The position numbers were made by a program, and so were the translations under genes. Positions 28,068 to 36,570 of a DNA stretch of 64,000 bases are shown piece by piece; position 1 is the stretch's first letter, and each line of letters begins with the position of its first letter. This DNA comes from JACQFK01 sp964619955 (GTDB taxonomy: Bacteria; Planctomycetota; MHYJ01; JACPRB01). Under the pieces are notes generated by a model. The model was not told the origin of the DNA and made no database searches. It saw nothing but the letters and a program-made list of their open reading frames with translations. The stretch spans positions 1-64,000 of the forward strand of contig CAZUJF010000030.1 of NCBI GenBank assembly GCA_964619955.1. Direction: 5' to 3'.

Positions 28068-28268
28068 ATGATAGGAAAAGGATTGAAGTGGCGAAGAACT
28101 ATTCAACTTTCATTCCTTATTGGAATATTTACGCTGAATGGATTAGCGCTAGGGAGGTTTCGCCAAGGAGGCGCATTTTGGACTCCATTCTGCGCTGGAC
28201 TTCTGTTGGCCGCATTCATGCTTATTATCGAGATACGGGAAAGGCGAAATGGGCGAAAGGCTCCGTAG
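28068..28268 (+). CDS. Small two-segment membrane protein, possible immunity to the Rhs tip
   Basis: It encodes 66 residues from ATG 28068 with GGTGAGG 6 nt upstream; an in-frame GTG lies at 28056. Two hydrophobic segments (about residues 11-28 and 36-53) are flanked by Arg/Lys-rich ends. It starts 17 nt after the Rhs stop codon in the same AT-richer DNA as the tip. This repeats the arrangement at 718-1063, which strengthens the reading of toxin tip plus immunity, but the sequences of the two small proteins do not look alike. Confidence 0.6.
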   Translation: MIGKGLKWRRTIQLSFLIGIFTLNGLALGRFRQGGAFWTPFCAGLLLAAFMLIIEIRERRNGRKAP

Positions 28269-28370
28269 ATCAAAACGTATCCGGGTACTCACAAGGGCTC
28301 CGAGATAGTCTCTGCATCGGACGGGCCCGGAACTCGGCGGAGGCAGGGCTGGCGATGGGTGAAGTTTATT

Positions 28371-28393
28371 GTCGCAGCCACGATCGGTGCGAC
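28371..28393. terminator. Hairpin between the Rhs module and gspJ
   Basis: GTCGCA (28371-28376) pairs with TGCGAC (28388-28393), extended by CC/GG with one bulged base. It is followed by TTT on the plus strand and by AATAAA on the minus strand. It sits between two convergent transcription units and is probably a bidirectional terminator. Confidence 0.45.
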
Positions 28394-28404
28394 TTTCCCC
28401 CGGC

Positions 28405-28875
28405 CTATTCGATGATGAACGCATCCGGCTTGGAGGTGAGCATGACGCGGAGCGCCAGCACCGGACCCGCAGGCTCCAGCCGCCAGGCGTGGCGGTCCCA
28501 GAACTCCAGCTTCAGCGGGCCTGTTAGGAGCACCAACTCCGAGCCGGATTCTCTCCGGACCAGACCCCGCTCGGAAGCCAGGTAGTCCACCACAAGCGTA
28601 GCCCGAGTGGCGCCCTTCCCGAGAGAGTCTGAGCTGGTTTCCAGACGGAAGCCCTGAAGGCCGGGGACGGGATCCAGCTTCTTCAGCTTCACCCTGCCCC
28701 GCCAGTCGGCTTGCAGGATCTCGAGGGCACGTTCGAGGGAGACTTCCCGACGGCCGATCTCCTTCTGGCGGCGCGCCGCCTGGAGCGAGGCCTGGCTGGC
28801 ACCCGCCACCCCCGTGAGGAGGAGCGCTGCGACGGCCACCGCCACCATGACCTCGACCAGCGTGAAGCCTCGCAT
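28405..28875 (-). CDS. gspJ: Type II secretion pseudopilin GspJ
   Basis: It encodes 156 residues from ATG 28875, which overlaps the gspI stop (ATGA). The leader is only two residues plus the cleavage site: M-R-G then FTLVEVMVAVAVAALLLTG, the standard class III prepilin signal cut by the prepilin peptidase. The body contains 'LERALEILQADWRGR' and 'LVVDYLASERGLVRRESG', in keeping with GspJ, one of the minor pseudopilins that form the tip of the pseudopilus with H, I and K. It is the last gene of the operon. The short, normal leader contrasts with the extended leaders of its two upstream neighbours. Confidence 0.75.
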   Translation of the reverse strand: MRGFTLVEVMVAVAVAALLLTGVAGASQASLQAARRQKEIGRREVSLERALEILQADWRGRVKLKKLDPVPGLQGFRLETSSDSLGKGATRATLVVDYLASERGLVRRESGSELVLLTGPLKLEFWDRHAWRLEPAGPVLALRVMLTSKPDAFIIE

Positions 28876-29345
28876 CAGCGCAGCTCTGACCAGTCGAGAT
28901 GTTTCGAGCCGTCCGGGGCGCGCACCACTAACGTGAGTCGCGACAGCCCGTTGAGCGGCAATCCCTCCTCTCGTGCCGTCCGGGCCTCCCAACGCAGACC
29001 TTCGCAGGCGGGCAGGGGGCCCTCCGCCGCGCGCTCGATGCCGAGATGAAGCTCCGCGAGTTTGGATTCGGCCGCGCGGAGGACCCTGATATCTTCCTGG
29101 GCCCGTACGCTTTTGCGAAGGCTTGCGCCGTTGGCCGAGAGGATCAGGATCAGCGCTCCCGAGGCGATCGCCAGCGCCACCATGACTTCGATCAGGGTGA
29201 ACCCGCCTTCGCCAAGGCTTCGGCGTGGTGCACCGCCTTCGCCCTTCGGGCTTCGGCGTGACAAGCCCGCTTCGTCAAGGCTTCGGCGTGCCAGCCCGCC
29301 TTCGCCAAGGCTACGGCGGGGCAAAGCCCTTTCAGCGTGGCGCAT
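28875..29345 (-). CDS. gspI: Type II secretion pseudopilin GspI with repeat-extended leader
   Basis: It encodes 156 residues from ATG 29345, overlapping the end of gspH by 14 nt. The prepilin cleavage site is normal (G48 then FTLIEVMVALAIASGALIL). In front of it is a 48-residue leader made of four 10-11-residue units of the type LPRRSLGEGG, whereas prepilin leaders are usually 5-25 residues. The units come from an in-frame DNA repeat (29202-29324). The mature part, ~108 residues with AESKLAELHLGIE and a WSELR end, is of GspI size. The E at position +5 needed for assembly is present. Confidence 0.75.
   Translation of the reverse strand: MRHAERALPRRSLGEGGLARRSLDEAGLSRRSPKGEGGAPRRSLGEGGFTLIEVMVALAIASGALILILSANGASLRKSVRAQEDIRVLRAAESKLAELHLGIERAAEGPLPACEGLRWEARTAREEGLPLNGLSRLTLVVRAPDGSKHLDWSELR
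29202..29324. repeat. Four tandem ~30-nt hairpin repeats inside the gspI leader
   Basis: Four units of 30-33 nt lie end to end. The plus-strand consensus is roughly CCCGCCTTCGCCAAGGC then TTCGGCGTGGCAAG, with an inner hairpin GCCTT-CGCC-AAGGC. All have a length that is a multiple of three, so gspI stays open. The array ends exactly at the codon for the Gly of the prepilin cleavage site. Confidence 0.8.
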
Positions 29346-29823
29346 TGGCGATCTCCACGTCGCTCGTGAGGGGCGCAGGCGTCAGGGTCAGCCGGTCTCC
29401 TGAGGCGTTCGATAGGGTGATCCGCGTCTCCGGGAGCACGCCGCGAGGAGTGAAGACGATCCGGCGCACGCCGCTGCCTTCGAGCCGCTCTCCAGACCCG
29501 AGACGTCCCTTCCGGAGCAATTCTTTGCCGCCGCTCACCTGGTAGCGGTCTTCTTCGAGTTCCAACACATACGTCACCTCGAGCGCCCGTGCCCGCTCAC
29601 GCCAGGTCGTGATCACAGACCCGAGCGTTCGGGCGGAGTCCTGGAGGCGGTCCCGCGAGGAAAAGGCTGTCAGGCGGACGATGACAAAGCCGGAAGCAAG
29701 CACCACCACGGCAAGCGCAATCGCCAGCTCTAGCAGCGTGAAGCCGCCTTCGCCCTTCGGGCTTCGGCGTGGCAGCCCGCCTTCGCCAAGGCTACGGCGG
29801 GGCAAGCCCGCTGGGCGCTTCAT
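29332..29823 (-). CDS. gspH: Type II secretion pseudopilin GspH with repeat-extended leader
   Basis: It encodes 163 residues from ATG 29823, overlapping the gspG stop (ATGA). The leader of 27 residues contains two repeat units (LPRRSLGEGG and LPRRSPKGEGG), then the cleavage site G and FTLLELAIALAVVVLASGF. The rest fits GspH in size and in features such as RLQDSARTLGSVITTWRERA and the beta-rich 'VRRIVFTPRGVLPETRITLS'. It is a minor pseudopilin at the tip of the pseudopilus. The same DNA repeat family as in gspI was inserted at the same point of the protein. Confidence 0.75.
   Translation of the reverse strand: MKRPAGLPRRSLGEGGLPRRSPKGEGGFTLLELAIALAVVVLASGFVIVRLTAFSSRDRLQDSARTLGSVITTWRERARALEVTYVLELEEDRYQVSGGKELLRKGRLGSGERLEGSGVRRIVFTPRGVLPETRITLSNASGDRLTLTPAPLTSDVEIANAPR
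29743..29805. repeat. Two tandem hairpin repeats inside the gspH leader
   Basis: Two units of 33 and 30 nt of the same family as 29202-29324, in frame with gspH and ending precisely at the Gly codon before FTLLE. Confidence 0.8.
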
Positions 29824-30242
29824 TTGGACGCCGATCCTTCGGTGGAGAGATCCGCGTCGGGGCCCTCGCCGCCTTCCTTTCCGTCAGCGCCCAGCGAAAT
29901 CACCTCGAAACGGCGTCCCGTCACCTTGTAGACGTAGTCGGTCCCCCAGGGATCCTTCGGGACCGCGCGGCCCTTGAGGTAGCCCCCTTCGGGCCAGTTC
30001 GCAGCGTTCGAGGGCTTCTCGACGAGTTCCAGGAGCGCCCGCGGCAGACGGCCGACTTGGGAGTGGAAGGAGATCACGGCGCTCTCGAACTGCGAGAGAT
30101 GTGCTTTCGCCGCCGCCACCTTCGCCTGGTCCGTCTGACCCGCGTAGCGCGCAATTACAATCGTCGCCAAGATCCCGATGATTGCAATGACTACCAGCAT
30201 TTCTACCAGGGTGAAGCCGCCCCGGGACGAACGTTTTCTCAT
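29820..30242 (-). CDS. gspG: Type II secretion major pseudopilin GspG
   Basis: It encodes 140 residues from ATG 30242. Leader MRKRSSRGG is cut before FTLVEMLVVIAIIGILATIV, the classic major pseudopilin signal. The body has AAAKAHLSQFESAVISFHSQ, 'GRLPRALLELVEKPSN' and the typical KDPWGTDYVYK, then SLGADGKEGGEGPDADL, the acidic loop that binds calcium in GspG proteins. Polymerised GspG forms the piston-like pseudopilus between the inner membrane and the secretin. It has no repeat insertion in its leader, unlike gspH and gspI. Confidence 0.9.
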   Translation of the reverse strand: MRKRSSRGGFTLVEMLVVIAIIGILATIVIARYAGQTDQAKVAAAKAHLSQFESAVISFHSQVGRLPRALLELVEKPSNAANWPEGGYLKGRAVPKDPWGTDYVYKVTGRRFEVISLGADGKEGGEGPDADLSTEGSASK

Positions 30243-30250
30243 GGCTGTTC

Positions 30251-31471
30251 CTATTGGACCTGCGAGAAGTCCGTGATCGGCAGCAGGATCGCTGCCACGA
30301 TGAAGCCCACCACGACGCCGAGCACGACGATCAGGATCGGGTTGAGCAGCTCGGTCAGACGCCCGGCGGCGATCTCAACCTCTTCGATGTAGCTTTCGGC
30401 GATCTCCTGGAGCACTTTCGAGAGCTCGCCCGTTTCCTCGCCCACCCCCGCCACAAATCCGATCGCGGGCGGCAGCACCGTGCTGCGCTTGAGCGCTTCC
30501 GACAGCGACGCGCCCTCCATCACCTCGCGCTCCACTCGGCCCAGATCGTCGGCAAGCAGCGGGCTGCCCACCGCCCCCCGGACCACACTCAGCGCCTGCG
30601 CCACCGGCACCCCCGAGGCGACCAGCGTCCCCATCGTCGCCGCCCAGCGCGCGACGTGCTGCTTGCGGGCGAGATCCCCCAGCCCCGGCAGGCCCAGCAG
30701 GAGCCGGTCCCGGAAGCGCCCGCCCCGTTCGGTCGAGAGGTAACGCGCCGCCCCGATGAGCAGCAGCCCCAGCGCCGGCAGCAGAAACCAGCCGTGCTCG
30801 GTGACGAGACCGCTCGCCCAGAGCAGCAGCTCCGTCGGCCAGGGCAGGGACTTCTTCTGCTCCAGCAACACCTCCGCGACTTTCGGCACCACGAAGGCCA
30901 GCAGGAAGGAGAGGATCATGACCCCGACCAGCCCCATCAGCGCCGGATACGTCAGCGCCGAAACGACTCGGTCGCGGATCTTTTTCTGCCGCTGGTAATA
31001 GGCCGCGACTTCTCCCAGCACCCGAGGCAGCTCGCCCGCCTGGAGCCCCGCCCGCACGACCTGCACGAAGAGCACGGGGAACCAGCGCGGATGCGCCGCG
31101 AGCGCCGCATCGAAGTCCGCCCCGTCCCGCACGCGGGAGGCGAGATCCTCGATCGTTTCCTTGAAGCACTTGTCCTGAATCTGACCGGCGAGCACGCCGA
31201 GTCCCTGGCCGAGCGCGACGCCTGCCCGCAGCAGCAGCGCGAGATGCCGGGTCGCCTGAGTCAGCAGGTCGAGACGGCGTCCGGACAGCCCGATCCACGA
31301 GCCCCCGAGCGAGGGCCCCCGGGCCGGGGCCTCAGGTTTGGCGGGGACGAGATCCACCGCGAGCAGGCCCTGCTCCCGGAGCGAGGCTTTCGCGTCGGCG
31401 GACGAGCCCGCTTCCGTCGTCCCGGCGCTCAGGCGCCCGGCCTCGTCCACGGCCTCGTAGCGGTAGAGCAC
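30251..31471 (-). CDS. gspF: Type II secretion inner-membrane platform protein GspF
   Basis: It encodes 406 residues from GTG 31471 with GGAG 7 nt upstream, and starts 4 nt after the gspE stop. It begins LYRYEAVDEAGRLSAGTTEA, has two GspF domains ('LALLLRAGVALGQGLGVLAGQ' and 'WAATMGTLVASGVPVAQALS') and three membrane segments near residues 165-190, 218-240 and 375-400. This is the normal size and layout. GspF anchors the ATPase GspE to the membrane and is thought to turn ATP-driven movement into pseudopilus growth. Confidence 0.9.
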   Translation of the reverse strand: MLYRYEAVDEAGRLSAGTTEAGSSADAKASLREQGLLAVDLVPAKPEAPARGPSLGGSWIGLSGRRLDLLTQATRHLALLLRAGVALGQGLGVLAGQIQDKCFKETIEDLASRVRDGADFDAALAAHPRWFPVLFVQVVRAGLQAGELPRVLGEVAAYYQRQKKIRDRVVSALTYPALMGLVGVMILSFLLAFVVPKVAEVLLEQKKSLPWPTELLLWASGLVTEHGWFLLPALGLLLIGAARYLSTERGGRFRDRLLLGLPGLGDLARKQHVARWAATMGTLVASGVPVAQALSVVRGAVGSPLLADDLGRVEREVMEGASLSEALKRSTVLPPAIGFVAGVGEETGELSKVLQEIAESYIEEVEIAAGRLTELLNPILIVVLGVVVGFIVAAILLPITDFSQVQ

Positions 31472-31475
31472 GCTC

Positions 31476-33056
31476 CTACTCCAGATCCATCTGCGTGACG
31501 GCCCAGACTTCTTCGAGCGTCGTGAGCCCCGCCGCGACGCGCCGCAGGCCGTCTTTCCGCAGCGTGAGGAAGCCCTTCGCGAGCGCCGCGCGCTTGAGAT
31601 CCCCGGCCGAGGCGCGCCGGACGACGAGGTCCCGCAGCTCCTCCGTGATCACCAGCAGCTCGAAGATCGCGGTCCGACCCCGGAAGCCGCTCCCAAAACA
31701 AGCCTCGCAGCCCCGGCCGCGGGAGGTCTCCCGGCAGCCGAGTTCTGTGAGGTAGTCAAGTTCGTCCTCCGACCAGCCCCGCAGGCGCTCCGCGGCCTTG
31801 TCGAGCGGCACCCGCTCCTTGCAGGCGCTGCAGACCGTCCGCGCCAGACGCTGCGCCAGGATCGCGTTCACCGAGCTGGCCGCGAGATAGGGCTCGACGC
31901 CCAGATCGAGCAGCCGCGTCAGCGACGACGGCGCGTCGTTCGTGTGCAGCGTGGAGAAGACCAGATGCCCCGTAAGAGACGACTGGATCGCGATCGTCGC
32001 GGTCTCGAGGTCCCGGATCTCGCCGACCATGAGGATGTCGGGGTCCTGCCGGACGATCGAGCGCAGCCCCTTTGCAAACGTGAGCCCTTTGCGGACGTTC
32101 ACCTGCGTCTGGGTGATGCCGGGGAGCTGGTACTCGATCGGGTCTTCGAGCGTCAGGATGTTGAGCTCCGCGGAGTTGAGCGCCGAGAGCATCGCGTAGA
32201 GCGACGTCGTCTTGCCGCTCCCCGTGGGACCCGTGACGAGGATGATCCCGTGCAGGAGCCCCAAGATGCGCTTCACCCGTTCGAGGTCCGGGGCCGCGAA
32301 GCCCAGCACGTCCAAGGAGAGCAGCCCGGTCGTCTTGTCGAGGAGCCGGAGCACGACGCGCTCGCCGTGCTGGCTGGGGAGGGACGCGATGCGCAGATCC
32401 ACGCGGCGCTCGCCCACGCGGATCGTCACGCCGCCGTCCTGCGGCAGCCGGCGCTCCGCGATGTCCATGCGCCCCATGACCTTGATGCGGCTGAGCACGC
32501 CGTCCTGGACCTCCCGGCGCAGCATCGCGCGGTCGTAGAGCGTGCCGTCCACGCGGAAGCGCACCCGCAGACCGCTTTCGCCGGGCTCGAGATGGATATC
32601 GCTCGCCCGCTGGCGCACCGCCTGCAGGATCATCGAATGGACGAGTTTGACGGCGGGGGCCTTGTCGTCGAGTTCCAGGACGTCCTCGCCGTGAAGCACC
32701 AGTTCGCCGGCCTCCTCGCGAACCTCGAGTTCCCGCGCGACCGTCGCGACGTCCTTCGATTCGGCATGGTAGGCCCGCGCAAGCAGCGCGAGGACTTCAG
32801 CCTCGGGGGAGGCGACCAGTCGGCACTCGTGGCCGAGCGTTATCGCGATGCGGTCCGCCGCCCAGACCCGGTCCGGACGGCCCAGCGCGAGCAGCGCCGG
32901 CGCTATTGCGACGACGGCATGTTCCCGCGCGAAGCGCAGCGGAATCTGCTCCAGAAACTCGCGCGGCACCGTCAGTCCCGCAAGCGATGCGGGTCCGGGC
33001 TCGACCGCGTCCGTCCAGAGGAAGTCGGGAGGGAAGACGGGGACGACGTCGCTCAC
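31476..33056 (-). CDS. gspE: Type II secretion ATPase GspE
   Basis: It encodes 526 residues from GTG 33056, overlapping the gspD stop (GTGA). Motifs in order: SDIHLEPGESGLRVRFRVDG, Walker A GPTGSGKTTSLYAML, Asp box LTLEDPIEYQ, Walker B region RQDPDILMVGEIRDLETA, His box TGHLVFSTLHTNDA, and a zinc-binding segment near 410-450 with CSAC and CEAC. This is a complete GspE/PilB-type ATPase working on the cytoplasmic side. The context within gsp genes favours secretion over pili. Confidence 0.92.
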   Translation of the reverse strand: MSDVVPVFPPDFLWTDAVEPGPASLAGLTVPREFLEQIPLRFAREHAVVAIAPALLALGRPDRVWAADRIAITLGHECRLVASPEAEVLALLARAYHAESKDVATVARELEVREEAGELVLHGEDVLELDDKAPAVKLVHSMILQAVRQRASDIHLEPGESGLRVRFRVDGTLYDRAMLRREVQDGVLSRIKVMGRMDIAERRLPQDGGVTIRVGERRVDLRIASLPSQHGERVVLRLLDKTTGLLSLDVLGFAAPDLERVKRILGLLHGIILVTGPTGSGKTTSLYAMLSALNSAELNILTLEDPIEYQLPGITQTQVNVRKGLTFAKGLRSIVRQDPDILMVGEIRDLETATIAIQSSLTGHLVFSTLHTNDAPSSLTRLLDLGVEPYLAASSVNAILAQRLARTVCSACKERVPLDKAAERLRGWSEDELDYLTELGCRETSRGRGCEACFGSGFRGRTAIFELLVITEELRDLVVRRASAGDLKRAALAKGFLTLRKDGLRRVAAGLTTLEEVWAVTQMDLE

Positions 33057-35143
33057 CGCGGCCGCTCCAGGGGCAGGGGCGCTTCCCGCACGCCCGTATC
33101 CGCGGGGGGCAGGACGTTGCGGGCCTCGTCCTTCACCCGGGCATCCCGGATCATGGGCTGGATCGTGTCGGACTTCTCCTTCGACGCCGCTTTCAGGTCG
33201 TCGAAGTTGTCGCTGCTCAGGATCCTCGGGCGCACGAAGAGGTAGAGGCGGCTCTTCGTGAGCCGGGTGGTCTTGTGGCTGGCCAGCCAGCCGATAAGGG
33301 GAAGGTCCATGAGAAAGGGGACTCCGGTCCGGGTTTCCTGGGCGGAATCGCGCGTGAAGCCGCCGAGGATCGCCGTGTGGCGGTCCGGGACGGTGATCAT
33401 CGTGGTCACGTTGTTCGAGATCTTGGGGGGCGGCACGCCGGCGGCGGAGGAATCGCCGCTGAACTCCTCGAAACTCTGGGTGATCTTGAGGTTGAGGTAG
33501 CGGTCGGGCGAAATCTGAGGGGTGATGCTGAGGCTCGTCGTGGCGTCCGCAAAACCCGCGAACGAGGTCTGGGTCGAGGTGTTCCCCTGCGAGGTCACGA
33601 TCGTCGGCTCGCTGACCTTCGTCGTGAAGTTCGCGTCCTCGTTGTCGTTCACGAGGAGCAGCGGCTGACTCATGATGTTGACGTGGGCTTTGGTCGAGAT
33701 GGCCTTCACGAGCACCGAGAGATCGTCGGGACGCAGAAAGCGGAACGCGCCGCCGGTAAAGCCGCTCACGTTCTGCTGGGTGGGGAAACCCTGGCCTGTG
33801 GGGTCGGCCTGGGTGCCCTGGCCGAAGCCGGTCCCGCCGCTGACGACGTTGCCGTTGCTCTGCGCGTTGTTGAAGAGGGCTTCGATGCCGAGGTCCATCT
33901 GGTCGTCGCCGGTGACCTGGAGGATGGCGACTTCGATGAGGACCTGGCCGCGGCGGCGGTCGAGCTTTTCCAGGATGCGGGCGACTTCCTCGTGGATCGC
34001 CTGGGTGGCGATGACGACGAGCGTGTTCTGCGACTCGATGGGGACGACTTCGATGTCCTTTCCCGGTGACGGTGCGCGGGGGCCGTCGCCGCTCGGCGCG
34101 GCGGGCTCGATCTCGGGCGTCTCGTCCGTGCGGGGCTTCGCCGGCGGAGTGACTCCGGCGGGGAACTGGGCGGCTCCCGTGAGCTCGCGGTTCGGGGCTC
34201 CGGAGAGCGGCCCCGCGGTCTTCGTTCCGCCCTTGCGGGTGGCCCCTTTCCCTCCGGCAGGCAGACCCAGGAACTGGCGGATGTGGTCGGCGATCTCCAC
34301 GACGGGAACGTGCCGGATCTTGAAGTAGGCGATCGAGCGCTTCACGGAGGGCAGTTCCCGGTCGACGGATTTCAGGAACTCCTCGGCGCGTTTCACGTCT
34401 TCCGCCCGGCCGACGAGATGCAGCTGGTTCAGGCGCTCGTCCGCGAGCAGTTCGAGACGCGCGCGGCCGGCCTCGCCGGTCGCGAGTTTGTCGACCGCCT
34501 GGGCGAATTCCGCGACCTGGCTGCGGGCCTGCGTCGCGGTCACATGGAGCAGCACGACCGAGCTGAAGGCGATGGGATCGCCCGGCACGTCGAGCAGCGA
34601 GAGCAGCTTCTCCGCGCGCTGGACGGAGGCGGCGGCGTCGATGACGAGGATGAGGTCGGAGTTCGGGATCGGCGTCGCGACCCCCGCGGGAGAAAGTGCG
34701 GTGGTGATGGCCCCTTGGGCCTTTTGAGAGGTCAGGTACTTGGGGATGAACACGTAGTAGATCACGCCTTCGCCCTGGGGGATGGCCTGGCCGCGGGAGA
34801 GCACGGGATGCACCCCGGGTTCCTTCGCCGCCTGGGTGGCGGGGACGATTTTCACGAGCTGGATGTTGGCTTCAGGGGAGGGCACGAGGGCGAAGCCGTG
34901 CAGGAGGAGGACGGACTGGAAGACGCGGTAGAACTCGTCGGGCGTGATGGGTTTCTCGGACTGGAGGGAGACCTTCTTGCCTTTGAGGAGCTGGTCCTGG
35001 AAGACGAAGCTCTTCTTCGTGACGCGCTCGACCTGCTGGGCGAGGGCTTCGAGCTCGATGCCGACGAAGGCGACTTTGACTTTGTCTTCTTCCTGGGCGC
35101 CCACGAGGCCCAGCATCATCAGGAACAGCGCAGTGATTCTCAT
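33053..35143 (-). CDS. gspD: Type II secretion outer-membrane secretin GspD
   Basis: It encodes 696 residues from ATG 35143. A signal peptide (MRITALFLMMLGLVGAQ) is followed by an N0 domain, then N1-N3 domains with repeated 'VVLLHVTATQARSQV' and 'IAYFKIRHVPVVEIADHIRQFL', a Pro-rich insert near 310-360, and the secretin core: QVLIEVAILQVTGDDQMDLG, RPDDLSVLVKAI, SQPLLLVNDNEDANF, TAILGGFTRDSAQETRTGVP, then MDLPLIGWLASHKTTR and LYLFVRPRIL. It forms the ring through which folded proteins leave the cell. No pilotin gene was recognised beside it. Confidence 0.92.
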   Translation of the reverse strand: MRITALFLMMLGLVGAQEEDKVKVAFVGIELEALAQQVERVTKKSFVFQDQLLKGKKVSLQSEKPITPDEFYRVFQSVLLLHGFALVPSPEANIQLVKIVPATQAAKEPGVHPVLSRGQAIPQGEGVIYYVFIPKYLTSQKAQGAITTALSPAGVATPIPNSDLILVIDAAASVQRAEKLLSLLDVPGDPIAFSSVVLLHVTATQARSQVAEFAQAVDKLATGEAGRARLELLADERLNQLHLVGRAEDVKRAEEFLKSVDRELPSVKRSIAYFKIRHVPVVEIADHIRQFLGLPAGGKGATRKGGTKTAGPLSGAPNRELTGAAQFPAGVTPPAKPRTDETPEIEPAAPSGDGPRAPSPGKDIEVVPIESQNTLVVIATQAIHEEVARILEKLDRRRGQVLIEVAILQVTGDDQMDLGIEALFNNAQSNGNVVSGGTGFGQGTQADPTGQGFPTQQNVSGFTGGAFRFLRPDDLSVLVKAISTKAHVNIMSQPLLLVNDNEDANFTTKVSEPTIVTSQGNTSTQTSFAGFADATTSLSITPQISPDRYLNLKITQSFEEFSGDSSAAGVPPPKISNNVTTMITVPDRHTAILGGFTRDSAQETRTGVPFLMDLPLIGWLASHKTTRLTKSRLYLFVRPRILSSDNFDDLKAASKEKSDTIQPMIRDARVKDEARNVLPPADTGVREAPLPLERPR

Positions 35144-35146
35144 GGC

Positions 35147-35656
35147 TTACCTCTCCACGGTACCGACGGCATCGGCAGGGACTTCTTCGATCTTCTGGAA
35201 CGTGACCCGGAAGCGGCGGCGTTCATATTCGACGATGAGATAGTCCTTCACGTCTTTCAGGACGATGCCGGTCTCGCCGATGCGGTCGCCGGCCTTGTAG
35301 GCCTTGGACAAACCGGTCGCGGGATTCTCGAGCACGGCGAGCGTGGGCTGCTTGCCGCCGAAGTCGAGCAGGCCGGTGAGTTTGATCAGGCCTTCGAGGG
35401 GGACGGCGACGGGGCCGCTGGGCTTGGGCGCGGCGGCTCCGGCGGCAATCCGTCGCGTCATGCGGCGCTCGGCGAGCGGACTGGGTCCCAGTTCCAGCGT
35501 CCGCAGCGCGTGCTCCTGGAAGCTCGGGAGCACGATGGTCTGTTCCTTGGGGATCCGGAAGAGCGTGTCGGCGAGGACGCCGAGTCCGGCGAGGCCCAGC
35601 ACGCCGTAGAGGACCCAGAGGCCCCGGGCGATGGCGCGGTCTTTGCGGGTCCTCAC
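35147..35656 (-). CDS. GspC-like type II secretion protein
   Basis: It encodes 169 residues from GTG 35656, overlapping the gspK stop (GTGA) and ending 3 nt before gspD. A short cytoplasmic tail is followed by one membrane segment (LWVLYGVLGLAGLGVLADTLF). The periplasmic part has 'IKLTGLLDFGGKQPTLAVLENP' and 'AYKAGDRIGETGIVLKDVKDYLIVEYERRRFRV'. This is the homology-region fold that in GspC touches the N0 domain of the secretin. The usual PDZ or coiled-coil end of GspC is lacking, so it is a short form. Identity rests on layout and on position in front of gspD. Confidence 0.65.
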   Translation of the reverse strand: MRTRKDRAIARGLWVLYGVLGLAGLGVLADTLFRIPKEQTIVLPSFQEHALRTLELGPSPLAERRMTRRIAAGAAAPKPSGPVAVPLEGLIKLTGLLDFGGKQPTLAVLENPATGLSKAYKAGDRIGETGIVLKDVKDYLIVEYERRRFRVTFQKIEEVPADAVGTVER

Positions 35657-36570
35657 GGTTGCAGCTCCTCGAGGGCGAGACGCGCGCCCCCGGGATGGAG
35701 GAAGACCCAGGCCTCGCGGCTGCGTCCCGCGGCCTGCGCGGAGAGCCGGGCGGAGAAAGCCTTGCTGTTGACCCCGAGGGAGTCTTTCAGCTTCTCGTAG
35801 AGGTTCCGGCTGATGCGGAAGGTCCCGTCGGGCTGTAGGCTGCGGGTGACGATGCCCTCGATGAGCTCGAGGTCGCGGGGATCCTGGAAGACCTTCACGG
35901 CGGGTTTTTCGCCGTCGCGCGTGCCGCGCCAGCGGACGATGCTCTCGACCATGGCCGCGTCGAGCTCCGGATCGAGCGCGGCGAGCACGGCGCCCGGGGC
36001 GGTGTTCAGGTTGATGCGTCCGTCTCCGAAGCAGGTGAAGTAGCGCGCGAGGGTGCCGAAGACCTCGTCCAGCTCCAGGCCCGTCTCGCGGAGGCCGTCG
36101 AGCGTGAGGAGCGCTTCGGTCTTAGACAGCCGTTCCATGACTTTTTCGCGGAAGGAGGCCTGTTTGCGGTCTTGTTTCGCCAGCGTGTCCAGCAGCCGCG
36201 CGGCACGAAGCCGGATCACGGGGGCTTCTCCGGCATGGGTCCAGATCCGCGCGAGGTTGATCTTGCCGCTTTCGTCGGCGACCGTTACCGAGGCCGATTC
36301 GCCGACGCCGAGCTCGAAGCGGAGGGGCTTCGTCCAGGGCGCGTTCCAGGCGACGGGTTCGTCGGGGAGCAGGGGGGCGATCATGCGGCGGGCGACGGCG
36401 CCGCCCGAGTCGAAGAGGCGGCGGAACGCGGCGTCGCGGGCAGCCCGGTCGGCGCGGAGGGAGTCCGCGGAGGCCCGGGAGGCGAGTTCGACGGCGACGA
36501 TGCTGAGGACCGCGACGGCGGCGATGACGAGGATCAGGACGGCGCCGCGGTCGGCGGTCCGTTTCCTCAC
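35653..36570 (-). CDS. gspK: Type II secretion minor pseudopilin GspK
   Basis: It encodes 305 residues from GTG 36570. The N-terminus RGAVLILVIAAVAVLSIVAVELA is the GspK-type signal, with no Glu at +5 as expected of this subunit, which caps the tip. 'VTVADESGKINLARI' and 'FGDGRINLNTAPGAVLAALDPELD' are standard GspK features (helix-hairpin-helix-like insert). It is unusually early in the operon, before C and D, and separated from the other minor pseudopilins. Confidence 0.8.
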   Translation of the reverse strand: MRKRTADRGAVLILVIAAVAVLSIVAVELASRASADSLRADRAARDAAFRRLFDSGGAVARRMIAPLLPDEPVAWNAPWTKPLRFELGVGESASVTVADESGKINLARIWTHAGEAPVIRLRAARLLDTLAKQDRKQASFREKVMERLSKTEALLTLDGLRETGLELDEVFGTLARYFTCFGDGRINLNTAPGAVLAALDPELDAAMVESIVRWRGTRDGEKPAVKVFQDPRDLELIEGIVTRSLQPDGTFRISRNLYEKLKDSLGVNSKAFSARLSAQAAGRSREAWVFLHPGGARLALEELQP

